Both the position numbers and the translations under genes were made by a program. This document shows, piece after piece, positions 22,132 to 33,419 of a DNA stretch of 64,000 nucleotides. Origin of the DNA: Pomphorhynchus laevis (lineage: Eukaryota > Acanthocephala > Palaeacanthocephala > Echinorhynchida > Pomphorhynchidae); assembly GCA_012934845.2 (NCBI GenBank), contig WNNJ02000457.1, forward strand, positions 62,001-126,000. Reading direction: 5' to 3'. The stretch's first letter is position 1. The number at the start of each line of letters is the position of its first letter. The notes below the pieces were generated by a model. It did no database searches. It was not told the DNA's origin and saw nothing but the letters and a program-made list of their open reading frames with translations.

Positions 22132-22440
22132 GTGGGATTCAGATATCACGAGCTTGAGATTTGCGTTCATGCTTTTAGGTATTTTGTTGATAGTGGCAGC
22201 TATGTCAATTTGATTCGGAAGGATATTGTACGATTTTGTAACTTAGACAAACACACCTCAGATTTGAACGTTAGTATAGCTTCGTCAGATTTCAAATGTA
22301 ATCTCAAATGTGCTGTTGTATGCACTGTTCACTTCAGCGGCAGGTACTATCACAATACTATGCTGTTTGTTCTCACTACACTAGTTACTGATGTCATGTT
22401 GAGTCTACCATTTTTGAATCGACATTTGCTGTGCAAATGA
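22132..22440 (+). pseudogene. Gypsy aspartic protease domain
   Basis: An open frame of about 102 codons contains Y-F-V-D-S-G-S-Y-V-N-L-I, the D-[ST]-G active-site motif of retroelement aspartic proteases with surrounding hydrophobics, and later M-L-S-L-P-F-L-N-R-H corresponding to the flap-distal LG-x-x-F-L region. It sits between Gag and RT as expected. A stop at 22438 separates it from RT. Confidence 0.7.
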
Positions 22441-22619
22441 ACTTTGAAGAAACAACGAGCAACTTGTAATTAGTTCAGTATGTTCTATGGTGAAAATTGA
22501 GTCACTGAATTAGTTTCTCACTTATCGAAGGACGTACATCGAATTGCAATTCCATCACGCCGGATAAGTTTAAAAGACCAAGCCTTCATTAACAATGAAA
22601 TTCAAGTCCTACTTAAGAT

Positions 22620-22945
22620 GGCATTATCGAACCTAGTAATTCGCCATGCATGACTAAAGTTGTATTAGTCAATTCTCAACAGAAAACGCGCATGGTCATT
22701 GATTAAAGTCTTAACATTAATCGATTCACAATGTTGAATGCATTCCTACTACCACCCATTGACGATATTGATGATCAACTATCCAACTATTCATTATTTA
22801 GTTGCCTTGATCTTGTGAGCGCATATTATCATATCCCTATTCGTAAGGAAGATAGGAAGTACACGGTATTTGAAGTATCGGATCAGCTTTGCCATTTTAA
22901 ACGTATGCATTTTGACCTAACTAACGATGTAGCATATTTCCGAAT
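22620..22945 (+). pseudogene. Gypsy reverse transcriptase, N-terminal part
   Basis: Frame pieces read E-P-S-N-S-P-C-M-T-K-V-V-L-V, R-M-V-I-D, then from 22731 a continuous piece with L-P-P-I-D-D-I-D-D-Q-L, S-C-L-D-L-V-S-A-Y-Y-H-I-P-I (first catalytic Asp block) and H-F-D-L-T-N-D-V-A-Y-F. This is Ty3/Gypsy RT. The sequence ends where the L2-like LINE begins, before the YxDD box, so the active site is incomplete. Confidence 0.78.
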
Positions 22946-24167
22946 ATGAAAAAAGAAAAATTTGTCTCACCTACAGAAGTATCATATGTCCTCATGTCCT
23001 TGCCCAACAAAACCTCACCTGCCGATCCCCTGCCTACCCACATATTAAAATCTATATGCTCATCGATATCCCCATTTCTCACAACCTTGTTTAACTCGTC
23101 CATCCGCAGTCGTATCTTCCCTTCACACTGGAAATCCGCAATCGTTCGTCCCCTCCTTAAGAAACAATCGCTCGACCACTCCCTTCCTTCTAGCTATCGC
23201 CCCATTTCACTACTCCCTACTCTTTCAAAGCTCTTAGAACGCATCATCTTAATACAAATCAACGCTTATCTCTCCTCATCCAATCTGTACCCTCCTTTCC
23301 AATCCGCTTTCCGCTCTAATCACTCGACAGAAATCGCATGCATAAAAGTGTACAACGACTTACTCATTTCTCGAGACAAGGCTCTATATAGTGTTCTCAT
23401 CTCCCTCGACCTCTCCTCCGCATTCGACATTGTCGACCACTCCGTCCTCCTTTCTCGCCTTCGTTATGATTACGGCTTTTCTTCCTCCTCCGTAGCATGG
23501 TTCGCCTCATATCTATCCGACCGTTCCTTTCGCGTCTGTTCTAATTCATCATCCTCCACTCCCATCCCTATTTTTTGCGGGGTCCCACAAGGTTCAGTCC
23601 AAGGTCCCCTGCTTTTCTCTCTTTTGCTTGGCGATCTCTCTCCATTTATCAAACCTTACTCCTTTAACGTCATGCAATACGCCGATGACATTCTAATCTA
23701 TGCTCATGCACCCGCACATCGCATACACGATATCGGCATTTCTGCCTCCAACTGTCTTTCTTCTATCTACAAACGTCTCTCCAATCTCCATCTCGTTCTA
23801 AACCCCGAAAAGTCCAAAATAATGTGGATCCTTCCCCGTAAACCAAACATATCTCCTCCCATTGTATCTTTTGCCTCATCGATCATCCCTATAGTCCACA
23901 ATCTCACTTTCTTAGGCTTCCATTTCGATGATCACCTTTCCCTTAAACCCTTCGTCCGTGACAAGGTCCGCTCGTCTAACTTAATTCTCCGTGACATCCG
24001 CCGTATCCGCCCCCTTATCGACTTCCGTTCTTGTATGTCTCTTCTTTCATCGCTTCTTTTCCCTAAAATCGATTACTGCCTTAGCCTTTTCGCCAATTCT
24101 CCAAAATCCATCATCCTACCCCTACAACGAATAATCAACACCGCCGTTCGAGTGCTCTTTCGTCTCC
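22946..24167 (+). CDS. L2-like LINE RT, truncated at both ends (L2-B)
   Basis: The frame is open from 22946 to 24199 and codes for RT beginning with VSPTEVSYVLMSLPNKTSPA, so this copy extends about 80 codons further 5' than L2-A. It keeps S-L-D-L-S-S-A-F-D, G-V-P-Q-G-S-V-Q-G-P and Q-Y-A-D-D. After bases matching 14744 of L2-A the sequence folds back on itself (24151-24190), and the last 150 codons plus the 3' end are missing. It is inserted into the Gypsy RT. Near identity with L2-A points to recent activity of the family. Confidence 0.85.
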
Positions 24168-24190
24168 GTCCAAGGAGACGAAAGAGCACT
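24151..24190. repeat. Snapback palindrome at the 3' break of L2-B
   Basis: AGTGCTCTTTCGTCTCC (24151-24167) is followed, after six bases, by its perfect complement (24174-24190). In L2-A the left arm is followed by normal RT sequence instead, so the right arm is an inverted copy at a broken end. Confidence 0.9.
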
Positions 24191-24289
24191 AATTGTTAGA
24201 TTAAAAATGACATTAGCTAATCACAATACATCGAATGAAATACGCCAATGACATGTATTTGTTCCCAATGATGTGTTGAGTTGCTGAAT

Positions 24290-24600
24290 AATGTCCGAAA
24301 CATGATAACATAGTAGTTCCTTTGGACGATATCTTATCTTAATTTTGATGCATAGTCTGTATTTTATTAGTCAATTCATAAAGATTGAATTTTATTTTAA
24401 ATTTCAAATTTTATATCAAATTTCAAATTTTATTATTTCAAATTTCGAATTTTAAATTTCATATCCCTCTGCTATGTTGGATCGAGGAATAGAGATCGAA
24501 GCTTGATAGCATAGCAGTTCCTCCTGACGACCTCTAATTCTTATTTAAATACATCGTATATTATTTATTAGTCAATTCACAAAAATTGACTTTGTATTTT
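24290..24600 (+). repeat. Two copies of a dispersed GAAAC-CTGAT hairpin module with AT-rich tail
   Basis: Copy one (24290-24390) reads CCGAAACATGATAACATAGT then ATTAGTCAATTCATAAAGAT. Copy two (24470-24595) reads CTGCTATGTTGG...GATAGCATAGCAG then CCTCCTGACGACCTCTAATT. In copy two CTGCTATG pairs with CATAGCAG across 33 bases. The same module is found on the minus strand in the three tandem units at 1-1485, at 29515-29636 and 48335-48440, and on the plus strand at 59262-59360. Confidence 0.75.
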
Positions 24601-24778
24601 TGTATTTCAAAATTGATTTTGTAATTCAATTTTTTATTTTAACTTGATATAAATTATATCAAATATTATATAACAATTATTTATTATTTATAATTATTTA
24701 TAATTATTTAATTGATTTGTTTTTATTTATCATTATTTTTAATAAACAAAAAATTTAATATACTTAGATTGAAAAAAT

Positions 24779-27623
24779 TCAATCAAATAGTAGTTGCAAA
24801 TTCCTTCTTTCGGCTTCGATGGTTTTGTTGATAACATCACTAGATATACTACTAGAGATATCAAGGCACTTTAGTGCATTCCACCCGTTAATTACCCTGG
24901 TTGTAAATCGATAGTGAACAGGAATTCTTGTAGTTGGCTTTATTAATTTCCACACATGCCCACGAGTTTCTCGTCTATGATTCACGGATAATAAGCTAGA
25001 GAGACCACCAAAGCCATCAAAAACAATTTTGACTGCAGTTGATAAATCAATGACCGATCTGCGATATTTTAATGTGCCGACATAGAGATGTCAAACGTTC
25101 AGCATATCTCAAATTGAAGAAATTGGGAATCATTCGTGACCCTTTACGTAACAAGTTCTCAATTTCACGGTATTCCCTTAAAGTCTGTGTATAAGTTACA
25201 GGTAAACCGTATTCAAGGATGGGAAGAATATAAGATCAAAATAGTCGCTTGAACATTCATGGACTTATCCGATCAAAAGACTTGAAAAACATCCATAAAA
25301 TACGATAGCCTCGATTACAAATATATCTAGTGTGGACATTAGTTTTTAAGACTACTGGTCATCATCACACCAAGATCTTTGAATTCCACCACTCGGCCTA
25401 TCTGAATCGAACCTATCTGACACGATGAGTTTAGTGAAGAACCAATGGACATATGCGCACATTTAGAGGGGTTAACCCTCAAACCATTTTCCGCTGACCA
25501 TTTTTCTAGACATGTCAGATCATCTTGAAGGATCATAATGTCCCTTCCGTCTCTAATAGGCCGCCATATCTTAACATCGTCAGCATACATTACGACATCA
25601 GAACGAATTACAGATGGGAGATCATTGATATATACAATAAAAAGAAGTGGGGAGATAACAGCACCATGTGGAACGCCAGAATGAATAACGAATGAGGTGG
25701 ACATATCTGCACCTACACGTACTTTGAAAGAGCGTGAACTTAAGTAATTTGCAATCCAGGCGACATACATAGGACAAACACTAAGTGACCTCAATTTTTG
25801 AATGAGTCGATCACGCGGAACTGAATCAAAAGCATGAGAGAAATCTACAAAAAGTACATCAAATTAAACTCGTTCATCTAATGAAGACTGCCATGCGTTG
25901 GAAGAAACCAAAAGGTTACTTATTGTTGATCTATTTGGTCTGAAACCGTGTTGTGAGTCAGTGAGTTTACCATTGCTTTCCAAATCAGAGAATATGTTTT
26001 TGACTATTAGCTTTTCAAGCAACTTACAAATAATACATGTCAAGGCTACTGGGCGATAGTTCTTACACACTTGTCGATATCCCATTTTATACACTGGAAC
26101 TACAATGGACTCCTCCCAACGCGAAGAAATTCGAGATTGGAGAATAGAAAACTGAAACATGCAGAAAACATATAAATATATTTGAGGAGCAACTTTATTT
26201 AAAAGAATTGAGGGAAGTCCGTCCGGACCGGCAGCGATGTTCGGTTTTAATTTACAGAGAAGCTTTAAAACATCTTCAGCACAAAACGACAGATTAGATC
26301 GGTCGAATACATCTGAACCCTTTTCTGATTCAGAACTACACAATGTCCGCGAAGAGCAAAACATCGATGAGAACTCCTGGGCAAATAAGTTTGCCATGAC
26401 ACTTTTACACGTGACCTCGCCTTGAGAATCATCCCTCAACGATACTAGTGGAATATTCGAGCCCCTGATTTTGCGAATGTAAGAGAATAGAGCCTTGCCA
26501 TCCATAGAACTTAGCTTATCCTCAAACTGACGACGCTTCATTCTCTTGAGAGTGGTAAATCTATTCCTAATTTGTTTGAAAGACTCATAAGATTGTTGTC
26601 CATAACGAAATGAAATCCACGCATGTTTACGTGCGCGTGAGTGATACCGGAGAAGCCCATCAAACCAATGACAAACTTGCTTATGTGTTTTAAACTTGGG
26701 AGAATGCAATATCAGTAAGTTATAGAGTGTGCTCTCAAAAACATACCAAGCCTCGTCTATTCTGCATTTATACGGATCTGGCCATCTAACCAGATTCAAT
26801 TTGTAGATAATTGCGTCGAAATCAGCCTTCCAGAAGTTCAGAGGCTTACCATGCATGGGACTGACCGACGTTACATTGCTTGCGCATTTAAATGAAAAGG
26901 ACAGTACGCAATGATCGTTCATCTCCAGTGCAGAATGATAATCTATGTGAGTAATATCAGACTTAAACGAAGACAAGACCACGTCTAGCTGGGCAGACGA
27001 CTGGCTAGTGAAACGGGTTGCCTCACGTGCATGCTGATGCAGACCACTGTTGTGTAGAACACTCAATAAAACCGGGTCCGATGCAATGCGACTATGAGAT
27101 GAAAACGAGTCTTAATCTATTGAGGGAATATTCATATCTCCTAAGATTAGGCATTTTTTCTGTTGACCACATAGCTCAATAAGTTCTATTAAATCATCGC
27201 TACTTGCAAAAGGAGGACGATATAACACTAGCACATACATAGAATTGACCTGATCAAGGCACAATTTGAGGTATAAAGCCTCAATCCCATTGGCATCACT
27301 AATCGTCTGCAAACACACTACATCAATACCTAAACTACAATATAGCAATACACCCCTCCCCTTCGACCAGATCGATCACAACGAAACAGGTTATATCCAT
27401 CTATGGATAATAAGCTGTCAGGAACAAGGTCAGAGAGCCAAGATTCACGAAGGGCAATGATATTTGGATGATGAGAAGTAGCTATGACCTTCAATTCATC
27501 CATCTTATTAAGAACGCTTTGAACGTTTGAATATATAACTTTGAGCCAATTGTTGTTTTTACGATATGGTGCATTGGGTCTTATCTTACAATTCTCAGAA
27601 AACTTTTTCATAGCGGGAGCCAT
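24779..27623 (-). pseudogene. CR1-C ORF2 (endonuclease-RT), lightly damaged
   Basis: Endonuclease: Y-S-N-V-Q-S-V-L-N-K-M-D-E-L, a frameshift near 27345, L-G-D-M-N-I-P-S-I-D followed by a TAA (27112). The same frame then continues 27066-25864 with the linker and RT (N-Y-R-P-V-A-L-T-C-I-I-C-K, Q-H-G-F-R-P-N-R-S-T). One stop at 25864 precedes V-D-F-S-H-A-F-D, and 25794-25339 carries G-V-P-H-G-A-V-I-S-P and M-Y-A-D-D-V. A frameshift near 25345 leads to a region ending with R-G-H-V-W-K-L (24985-24779). Catalytic residues are kept; the copy is otherwise dead. Confidence 0.85.
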
Positions 27624-28293
27624 CTCAATCGTGGACGACGCCGAACTACCCGAAAATTTACAATATGCAGATCAGTTTCTCCAGATTCTATCCGAGCATT
27701 TAGCTCGGTCCGAGCAACACGCCAGAGACAACGCTCAGCGAAAGACATATCTGTCAACAATCGAAATGGGGACTGCCTCAGTTTAGATCTGCGTTTTAAC
27801 AACTCACGGACCACTGAGGATGTACGAAAGACAACTTTCATCAAACGAGAACGTTCTTCAAGATTGTTGCGACGGCCTATCCTAAATATCGCAATAGGGC
27901 GAACTTCTGAAATATATGGATCTTCTGGAGAAATAATAACTCTCAATATTTTTTGGAATTGTTCAACATCATAGTCCACTCGAGTTTGAGCCACATCAGA
28001 CGACGATTCAAGAACGTTCGTAATAATCAAACACCGATCTCTGGAAGATTCATTAAATTTGCCGGACAAAAACGATTTGTGACTATTTATTGGGTCTGTT
28101 GGTCGTTGAGATAATATCTGACTGAAAACTTTTCTAGACTGTTCGCTAAAAACGTTTCTAGACAATTCACCCTCGATTGCAACCTGGTGTGGAATTTCGA
28201 TACGATGAGAGTCTATATCATTGTTATCGGATTGCTTCGTAAGAGAAGGTGACGTAGGCCATGTGGATCGTGATTTGCCAACGGAATTGACAG
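27608..28293 (-). pseudogene. CR1-C ORF1, C-terminal half
   Basis: The frame is open from about 28290 to 27608. It contains D-R-C-L-I-I-T-N-V-L-E-S-S, the RRM-like segment with A-I-F-R-I-G-R-R, and the basic end I-V-N-F-R-V-V-R-R-R-P-R-L-R-W. The zinc-finger part is missing through 5' truncation. Its end overlaps the start of ORF2 by 16 bases, the same layout as in CR1-A. Confidence 0.8.
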
Positions 28294-28723
28294 CTTTATC
28301 TTTATTTTTAATTTATAAAAAATATAAAATACGTAGACTCAGTTAGCTGATCTGACTATATCGAATATTATTTATTAATTAATTCATAAAGTTTGATTTT
28401 TATTTTTATTTTTAATTATAGCTTATATAAATATAAATAATATAAAATATTATATAATTATTATATAATTACTTATTTGTTATATAATATTGTTAATATC
28501 TAATATTATAATATATAATATTATATATAAGAATTATATATTACTTGATTATACAATAAATTATATTAATATAATTATATTAATATAATATATTATAATT
28601 ATATAATACGACAAGTATTATATAATACTTTTATATAATACCAGTTCTCCGATATCTCAGTTGATAGTTTACTAAATTCTTCCAAACAACGTTAAATATA
28701 AATATTATGATGGATTAATGATG
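28294..28723. other. Very AT-rich repeat-bearing spacer
   Basis: It begins with the ATACGTAGACTCAGTTAGC repeat (28329-28347) and continues with TATA-rich low-complexity sequence. A partial inverted copy of the first 50 bases lies at 38281-38332. No coding signal. Confidence 0.5.
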
Positions 28724-28729
28724 TTTATT
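28724..28729 (-). promoter_or_regulatory. Poly(A) signal AATAAA of the host gene
   Basis: AATAAA on the minus strand, about 181 bases after the TAA stop of the exon at 28910-29033, in otherwise unremarkable AT-rich sequence. Position fits the 3' end of that transcript. Confidence 0.55.
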
Positions 28730-28909
28730 ATATGTAATACATTCAGTAAAACAGAATGCCAAAAATACTATAAATCACAATGATAAAATGATCTTGAAAA
28801 ATATATATGATCTTCTAAACATGCTCTACAATAAAATAAACATGCCCTTCCATTGACACCTTACAATCGCCATCGTTTAAACAAAAAGTGTTAAATAAAA
28901 ATTGGTGAA

Positions 28910-29033
28910 TTATCCTTCCCGTTTTAACGATGGTGATGAATATAGCATACTTGTTTGAAGTGCTGACATGGTATTGTTATCGCGGTGATCTTTCCATAAT
29001 TCAGGATATTTCGTGAAAAGATAAGCACAGCAC
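28910..29033 (-). CDS. Terminal exon of a host gene (possibly the phospholipid phosphatase)
   Basis: A 3' splice site TTAATGTTTTCAG precedes a 124-base open segment coding for CCAYLFTKYPELWKDHRDN and a further 21 residues, ending R-E-G-stop. The exon starts with the third base of a codon. The composition is much less AT-rich than both flanks and no element family matches. The last phosphatase exon upstream on this strand (51441-51356) would join it in frame as tryptophan if a GTTTGT donor at 51359 is used instead of GTAAGT at 51355. The join would place C-C-A-Y-L-F in the last membrane helix. The exon itself is well supported; its assignment to that gene is an inference. Confidence 0.65.
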
Positions 29034-29063
29034 CTGAAAACATTAATGTTATTTAACAATCAA

Positions 29064-29880
29064 ATCAGCTAACTGAGTATACGTATTTAATATAATTATA
29101 AAATAAACAAAACATAATAATGCTAAATCAAAATTTAATAAATAATAAAATTAATAATTGTTTTTTAATTACTAATTAAAATTCTACATTAATTATTTCA
29201 TATGATAGCAATCGAAATATATATATTTCATTGATATCTGCTTGTTTATTAATATAACTTTTATTAATATCCGATTGTGTCATTATAATATGTGTTTAAC
29301 CTAGAATTAAGAATTCCATAGAATTCTTAGATTAAGAATTCTATGAAATTCTTAATCCAAGAATTTAATATAATTTAATATAATTATAAAATAAACAAAA
29401 CATAATAATGCTAAATCAAAATTTAATAATTAAATAATAAAATTAATAATTGTTTTTAGATTTTCTATAATTTAAATCAAGTTGAAATAAAAATTGAAAT
29501 TTAAAATAAACGTCATTTTTATGAATTAACTAATAAATAACAGACGTTGTATCAGAATAAGAATTAGAGGTCATCAGGAGGAATTGCTATGTCATCAGGT
29601 TTCGGCCTCCAACTCCTCTACCCGACATAGCAATTAAATATTGATTAGGTTTATAATTAATTGATTATAAAATTGATTTATATTAATATTGATTAGTTTT
29701 ATATTTTACAATTAATTAGTTTTTAAATATTATTATTTTAATAATAATCAATTATAATTTTTTTTATAATTGAAAAAAAATATTTTTTCAATTATAAAAA
29801 TTATAATTGAATATATTTTTCAATTATTTTTTCAAATATTTTTTTTTATTTTTTATAAATTTATTATTAACTCATAAAAC
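29064..29880. repeat. AT-rich repeat cluster inside the putative host intron
   Basis: Bases 29064-29088 are the inverted counterpart of 28327-28351. A segment of about 80 bp (29087-29165, with AACATAATAATGCTAAATCA) recurs at 29375-29455. A palindrome around AAGAATTCCATAGAATTCTT lies near 29308-29350. The GAAAC-CTGATGA hairpin module on the minus strand is at 29515-29636, where GCTATGTC pairs with GACATAGC. No coding signal. Confidence 0.65.
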
Positions 29881-29913
29881 GTTTACAACTGAAAAGGGTT
29901 CCCGCAAATGGGC

Positions 29914-30300
29914 CTCTACATGTTTTGCAGTCGGCTTTCTTGGACGCATCGCTGTCCAAGCACGATATAAGCTCTCCTACTTGCCCGATAAGAAGTTGAG
30001 GCAAGCCTTGCTAAGCATATAGATAGTTTGCCTCGCATGTCGCTGATTACTTCATGGTACGGAATAGACTTTCTAGCTGATATCCTTCGCGCTATACTTT
30101 TCATTAAAGAGTCTGCTGCCGGTCCTATTCCCCCGCTTGTTGAAAACGCCAACGGAATGAATAACTCGTTATCAATTTCTTTTATTCGTTCCTGGTATTT
30201 TGAAATTTTGCGATTTTCATGAAATTTGAAGGATGAGCTTGAACCACAGGCATACGATGGAGCAAAAGTATTGAATACACAAACGTCAAAAAATGTCATT
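29914..30300 (-). pseudogene. RLE-type LINE, C-terminal nuclease fragment (copy B)
   Basis: Open frame of 127 codons with F-F-D-V-C-V-F-N-T-F-A-P-S-Y, S-K-Y-Q-E-R-I-K-E-I-D, F-S-T-S-G-G-I-G-P-A-A-D and L-S-I-C-L-A-R-L-A-S-T-S-Y-R. These motifs are shared with copies at 32985, 40793, 49806 and 62457 and correspond to the restriction-like (PD-D/ExK) C-terminal endonuclease of an R2/NeSL-like non-LTR element. The F-D-V-x-V-F-N-P core resembles a PD-D/ExK strand. 5'-truncated to the last domain; ends at a TAG. Confidence 0.72.
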
Positions 30301-30544
30301 GTTGTACTATGTTGTCATTGTTGTCAATGCTATAATATCAATTATAATGAAATAAATAAAAAATATTATATGATAAAAAGCTTTGAAAAATATAAAATAT
30401 ACAATGATATATATTATATGTATTAATATAATATATAATATATATGTAATAATATACACACTGTCTCTGGAAAATATGGTTAAAAACTTTTAACCTCACT
30501 GGTTAACAAATTGTGTTGGCTTTAAATACTTACAATTAAGTCAA

Positions 30545-31830
30545 GTTCAAATCATGGTAAAACAAATGAAGACTACAAAGCCGTATTTAAAGAACAGTCT
30601 TATGCTGAGTTAATTATTCGTAATTCATTCGGTCAAAAAGGATCTAATGTACGACTTTTCAAAGATCTTGATGCTTTGCAAAGACAGAAACTGTCGCAAG
30701 CTAGGGAAGAACTAGTGTCTCGTGTTACTATTAAAAAAAAAGAAATCTATGTATGCAAAATTTTCAGGTATTGAGGCAACACACTCGAATAAGTTGGACC
30801 CCATTAGATGTGTCGTCTCTCGTGAACTTGAAGGGATGTGGCAATGACCTATCACATATCAGTGTCTAGCTGATTTTGGATATGAACTGTTTAAGACTGC
30901 TAGATGTGTTATAGTTCCTTGTATTGGTGTGAATAAGGATCATGATGTATTCTATTGAAATCTTCGGATCTTGTTACAGAAAGTTAACGAGCTAAGATTA
31001 GGATAGAGTCCATTAATCCAAGGATAGTTGATATTACCGAATCTTAGTTTAATTGTGATGTATCTGATGATATGGTATCTATCCCGGGCTATTCTTTGTT
31101 ACGTAGCTATTGGATAGGGAGTAGGGGTGGTGGTGTTGCTCTTTACATGAGAAACGATATTTAGATGCATGTTTTGAGTAGGTCATCTCTGTTGATAGAG
31201 TTGAGAGTTTGTAGTTTCAGGTGAAGTTCTCTAACAGCTTACTCATCACACTGGATGTTGTGTATCATGCTCCTAGGGCAATCTCAAATAAACTCATTGA
31301 ATATATCGAGTTGTATAGCGAAGCAATTAAATAACCCTGATAATTGGGAATCTGAATATGCCGGATCTTGAGTGGAATACGAATATGGTACTTCCTACTT
31401 GTAATGAAGAATCTTGCAACCTTATGGAGTGTTTCACTTATTGTGGTCTTGCTCAATATATTGATGCCTATACTCGTATTTTTGGAAAGTAATTCTTGTC
31501 TTTTCGATCTTTGCTTATCGACAAACAGTAAGGTAATAAGCAGTATTTAGTATAAATCTCCGGGAGGCTTGTCTGATCATTAATAGTTAGGATAAGTGCA
31601 CAAACGATGGTGATTAATTATTCTTGTGACAAACGTCAGACTAATGTATTCAGAGCTTGTGATGGCATGATTGCCTGATCCAGCTGATGTCAGAGTTGAC
31701 GCGGCATGGAATCATTATTCGCTGCTTCTTTAATTATCACCTCTGAGGTCTAAGACTCGTCGAAAAAAGAGCTTTCTGGTTTGATACTAAGCTGGCTATA
31801 GCGACAATGTCTTGTGACTCCACTCTCAAT
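30545..31830 (+). pseudogene. CR1-like LINE relic: ORF1 end and endonuclease (CR1-D)
   Basis: From 30590, frames read L-I-I-R-N-S-F-G-Q-K-G-S-N-V-R-L-F-K-D-L-D and Q-A-R-E-E-L, matching the CR1 ORF1 C-terminal domain. Further on come I-P-G-Y-S-L-L-R and G-S-R-G-G-G-V-A-L-Y-M-R-N-D-I (31080-31170), then I-G-N-L-N-M-P-D-L-E-W-N (31340-31380), all endonuclease landmarks of CR1-A. Stops are frequent, so the copy is old. It ends at the junction with a minus-strand PLE near 31832. Confidence 0.65.
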
Positions 31831-31831
31831 T

Positions 31832-32945
31832 ATTAGAATTAAATACACATATATCATCAATGTATCGAAACATATTTCATATATTGTTTAGATTTAGTTT
31901 TTACACAGTTATGAACAAATTCATATTATATAAAGCTTAAAAACAAGTCAGCTATAATTGGGCTACTATTACCACCCATTGGAACACCTTTTACTTGTCT
32001 AAATATAGATGTCCCTACTTTTAAATAATTTTGATTTATCAAAATATTTAAGGATTCTATTAATTCAATTTTATCCATATATTTATATTTACTTGATGGT
32101 TTAATTTTTGTTAGATAGGCGTTATAATTATTATAACATATATATGTATATCTTTTTCCGAATATAAGATTAATTAATTTTACTAACGCTTTTTTAATAT
32201 CTACTAAATCTAGATTTGTATAAAGCGTACTAAAATCGTATGTATTTATATTTTGAAAATTTATTCCTTTTGTCTGTTCTAAAAATTCTTTTGTAGAATT
32301 AATACTGAAATAGTGTTTTATACCAGTATTAATTTCGATTACCCAACAATATTTCTTGAAGTGTGTTTTAATTGCTTTAAGTATTTTATATAAACAGAAA
32401 GTGGTTTTAATAAACATTTAAACGCACTACATATGAACCTAGGTTTTATTGGATTTTTGTAATTTTGGATTCCAATATAATATAGGTATAGTTTTATTAT
32501 CTGATTCAATTTTTATACCCTTTTTATCCATTATAGAACAGTGACTTGTAATAATTGTTTCTAAACTTAACTCACTGCGTTCATATGTTGGATTTACATT
32601 TAAATCATTAGAATTAACCTCTTTCATTAGTATAACATAATATAGCTTTTTGCATATGAAGACAAAGTTATTACTAGCTTTATCAATAGTTGTTATTATA
32701 TAGTTATCCTTTAATTTAGTAAGTTCTTTATACATATCTTTATTAATTTTATCTTTTCTTTTATAATTGTTTGTTGTTTTCATTTTATTTTTAATTTTAT
32801 CAAATATATAAGCTTTCCAAATGTTGATCTTTTATGTATTTAAGCTTCTACTATTAATCAACTTATCAAAGTAATCATTTAAGTCATTATATAACGAATT
32901 GTAAATTTTATTTTTATTGTTATTATTATTTAATCTATATATCCT
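31832..32945 (-). pseudogene. Penelope-like element RT, Neptune-like family (alpha)
   Basis: The N-terminal part (32945-32439) reads N-D-Y-F-D-K-L-I-N-S and Y-I-I-T-T-I-D-K-A-S-N-N-F-V-F-I. The RT core (32417-31926) contains Y-D-F-S-T-L-Y-T-N-L and VKGVPMGGNSSPIIADLFLS; just past its stop, R-Y-I-D-D-I-C-V-F-N (about 31870-31840) holds the catalytic pair. GVPMG-type wording with ADLFL is that of Neptune-like PLEs. Frameshifts near 32425 and 32800 break it. The 3' part (RT end, GIY-YIG) is absent here; related pieces occur at 1-1485, 44125-44445, 49275-49345 and 58590-59035. Confidence 0.8.
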
Positions 32946-32984
32946 TTTTGGACATTTGTATATACAACCCGCTGGCACCTTCAT

Positions 32985-33255
32985 ATTCCACCATAACACC
33001 CCCGATAATGCAATGTCTACCACGAACAACGGAAAATTGCAAAATACGCTGAACGAATTAACGAAATCGAACGATCCGCTTTCTTTTCGAGTATTCTCCG
33101 CTACCAATGTATATCACCAGAAGCTGATAAGGTAAGGCGATGGATGTCTACAAAAGTTGCTGAGCAAAGAACACTGCCTTACAGTGATTGCATAAGAGCT
33201 TTGCGAACACACATATCACTTACACTAGCAAAATGTGTATCGATGTTCGTGATAT
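32985..33255 (+). pseudogene. RLE-type LINE, C-terminal nuclease fragment (copy C)
   Basis: From about 33020 the frame reads H-E-Q-R-K-I-A-K-Y-A-E-R-I-N-E-I-E, then Q-R-T-L-P-Y-S-D-C-I-R-A-L-R and I-S-L-T-L-A-K-C-V-S. This matches the end of the nuclease domain in the copy at 62457-62960. It abuts the 5' end of the minus-strand PLE. Confidence 0.65.
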
Positions 33256-33419
33256 CCACAAGGATGAAAACACAACATCAAATGGCTAAAGCTTGCACCG
33301 GAAGCAATCCAGTGCATATTATGTACTATACTACTTCTGAAAATAGAATGTAAAATGAAAGGTAAAGAACAAACACTTAAGAAAACAAAAAAAAATAGAA
33401 TGTAAAATGTAAATGCTGA

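Larger units (their letters stand above)
21500..22944 (+). mobile_element. Ty3/Gypsy-type LTR retrotransposon relic (internal region)
   Basis: Gag, protease and the beginning of reverse transcriptase lie in order on the plus strand. No LTRs were found, and the right side is cut by the L2-like insertion at about 22945. Stops and at least one frameshift lie in the zinc-knuckle region. The internal region beyond RT is absent from the far side of the L2-like copy. Confidence 0.75.
24760..28293 (-). mobile_element. CR1-like LINE, 5'-truncated in ORF1 (CR1-C)
   Basis: On the minus strand the order is ORF1 C-terminal half (28293-27608), endonuclease (27623-26900), RT (to about 25340) and the C-terminal end (24985-24779). 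It starts inside ORF1 and ends just after the ORF2 stop. The left boundary joins AT-rich repeat sequence at about 28294. Damage is modest: two in-frame stops and two or three frameshifts. Confidence 0.82.

Noticed and set aside
24470-24540. Hammerhead ribozyme in the dispersed GAAAC/CTGATGA module
   Set aside because: Both boxes occur, but in the order GAAA first and CTGATGA after, with no stem II between them in the required direction; no permuted form could be drawn that satisfies all three stems.
28910-29033. Joining exon f to the terminal exon through the stronger GTAAGT donor
   Set aside because: That join is in phase 0 and reaches a stop after ten codons; only the GTTTGT donor keeps the open frame.
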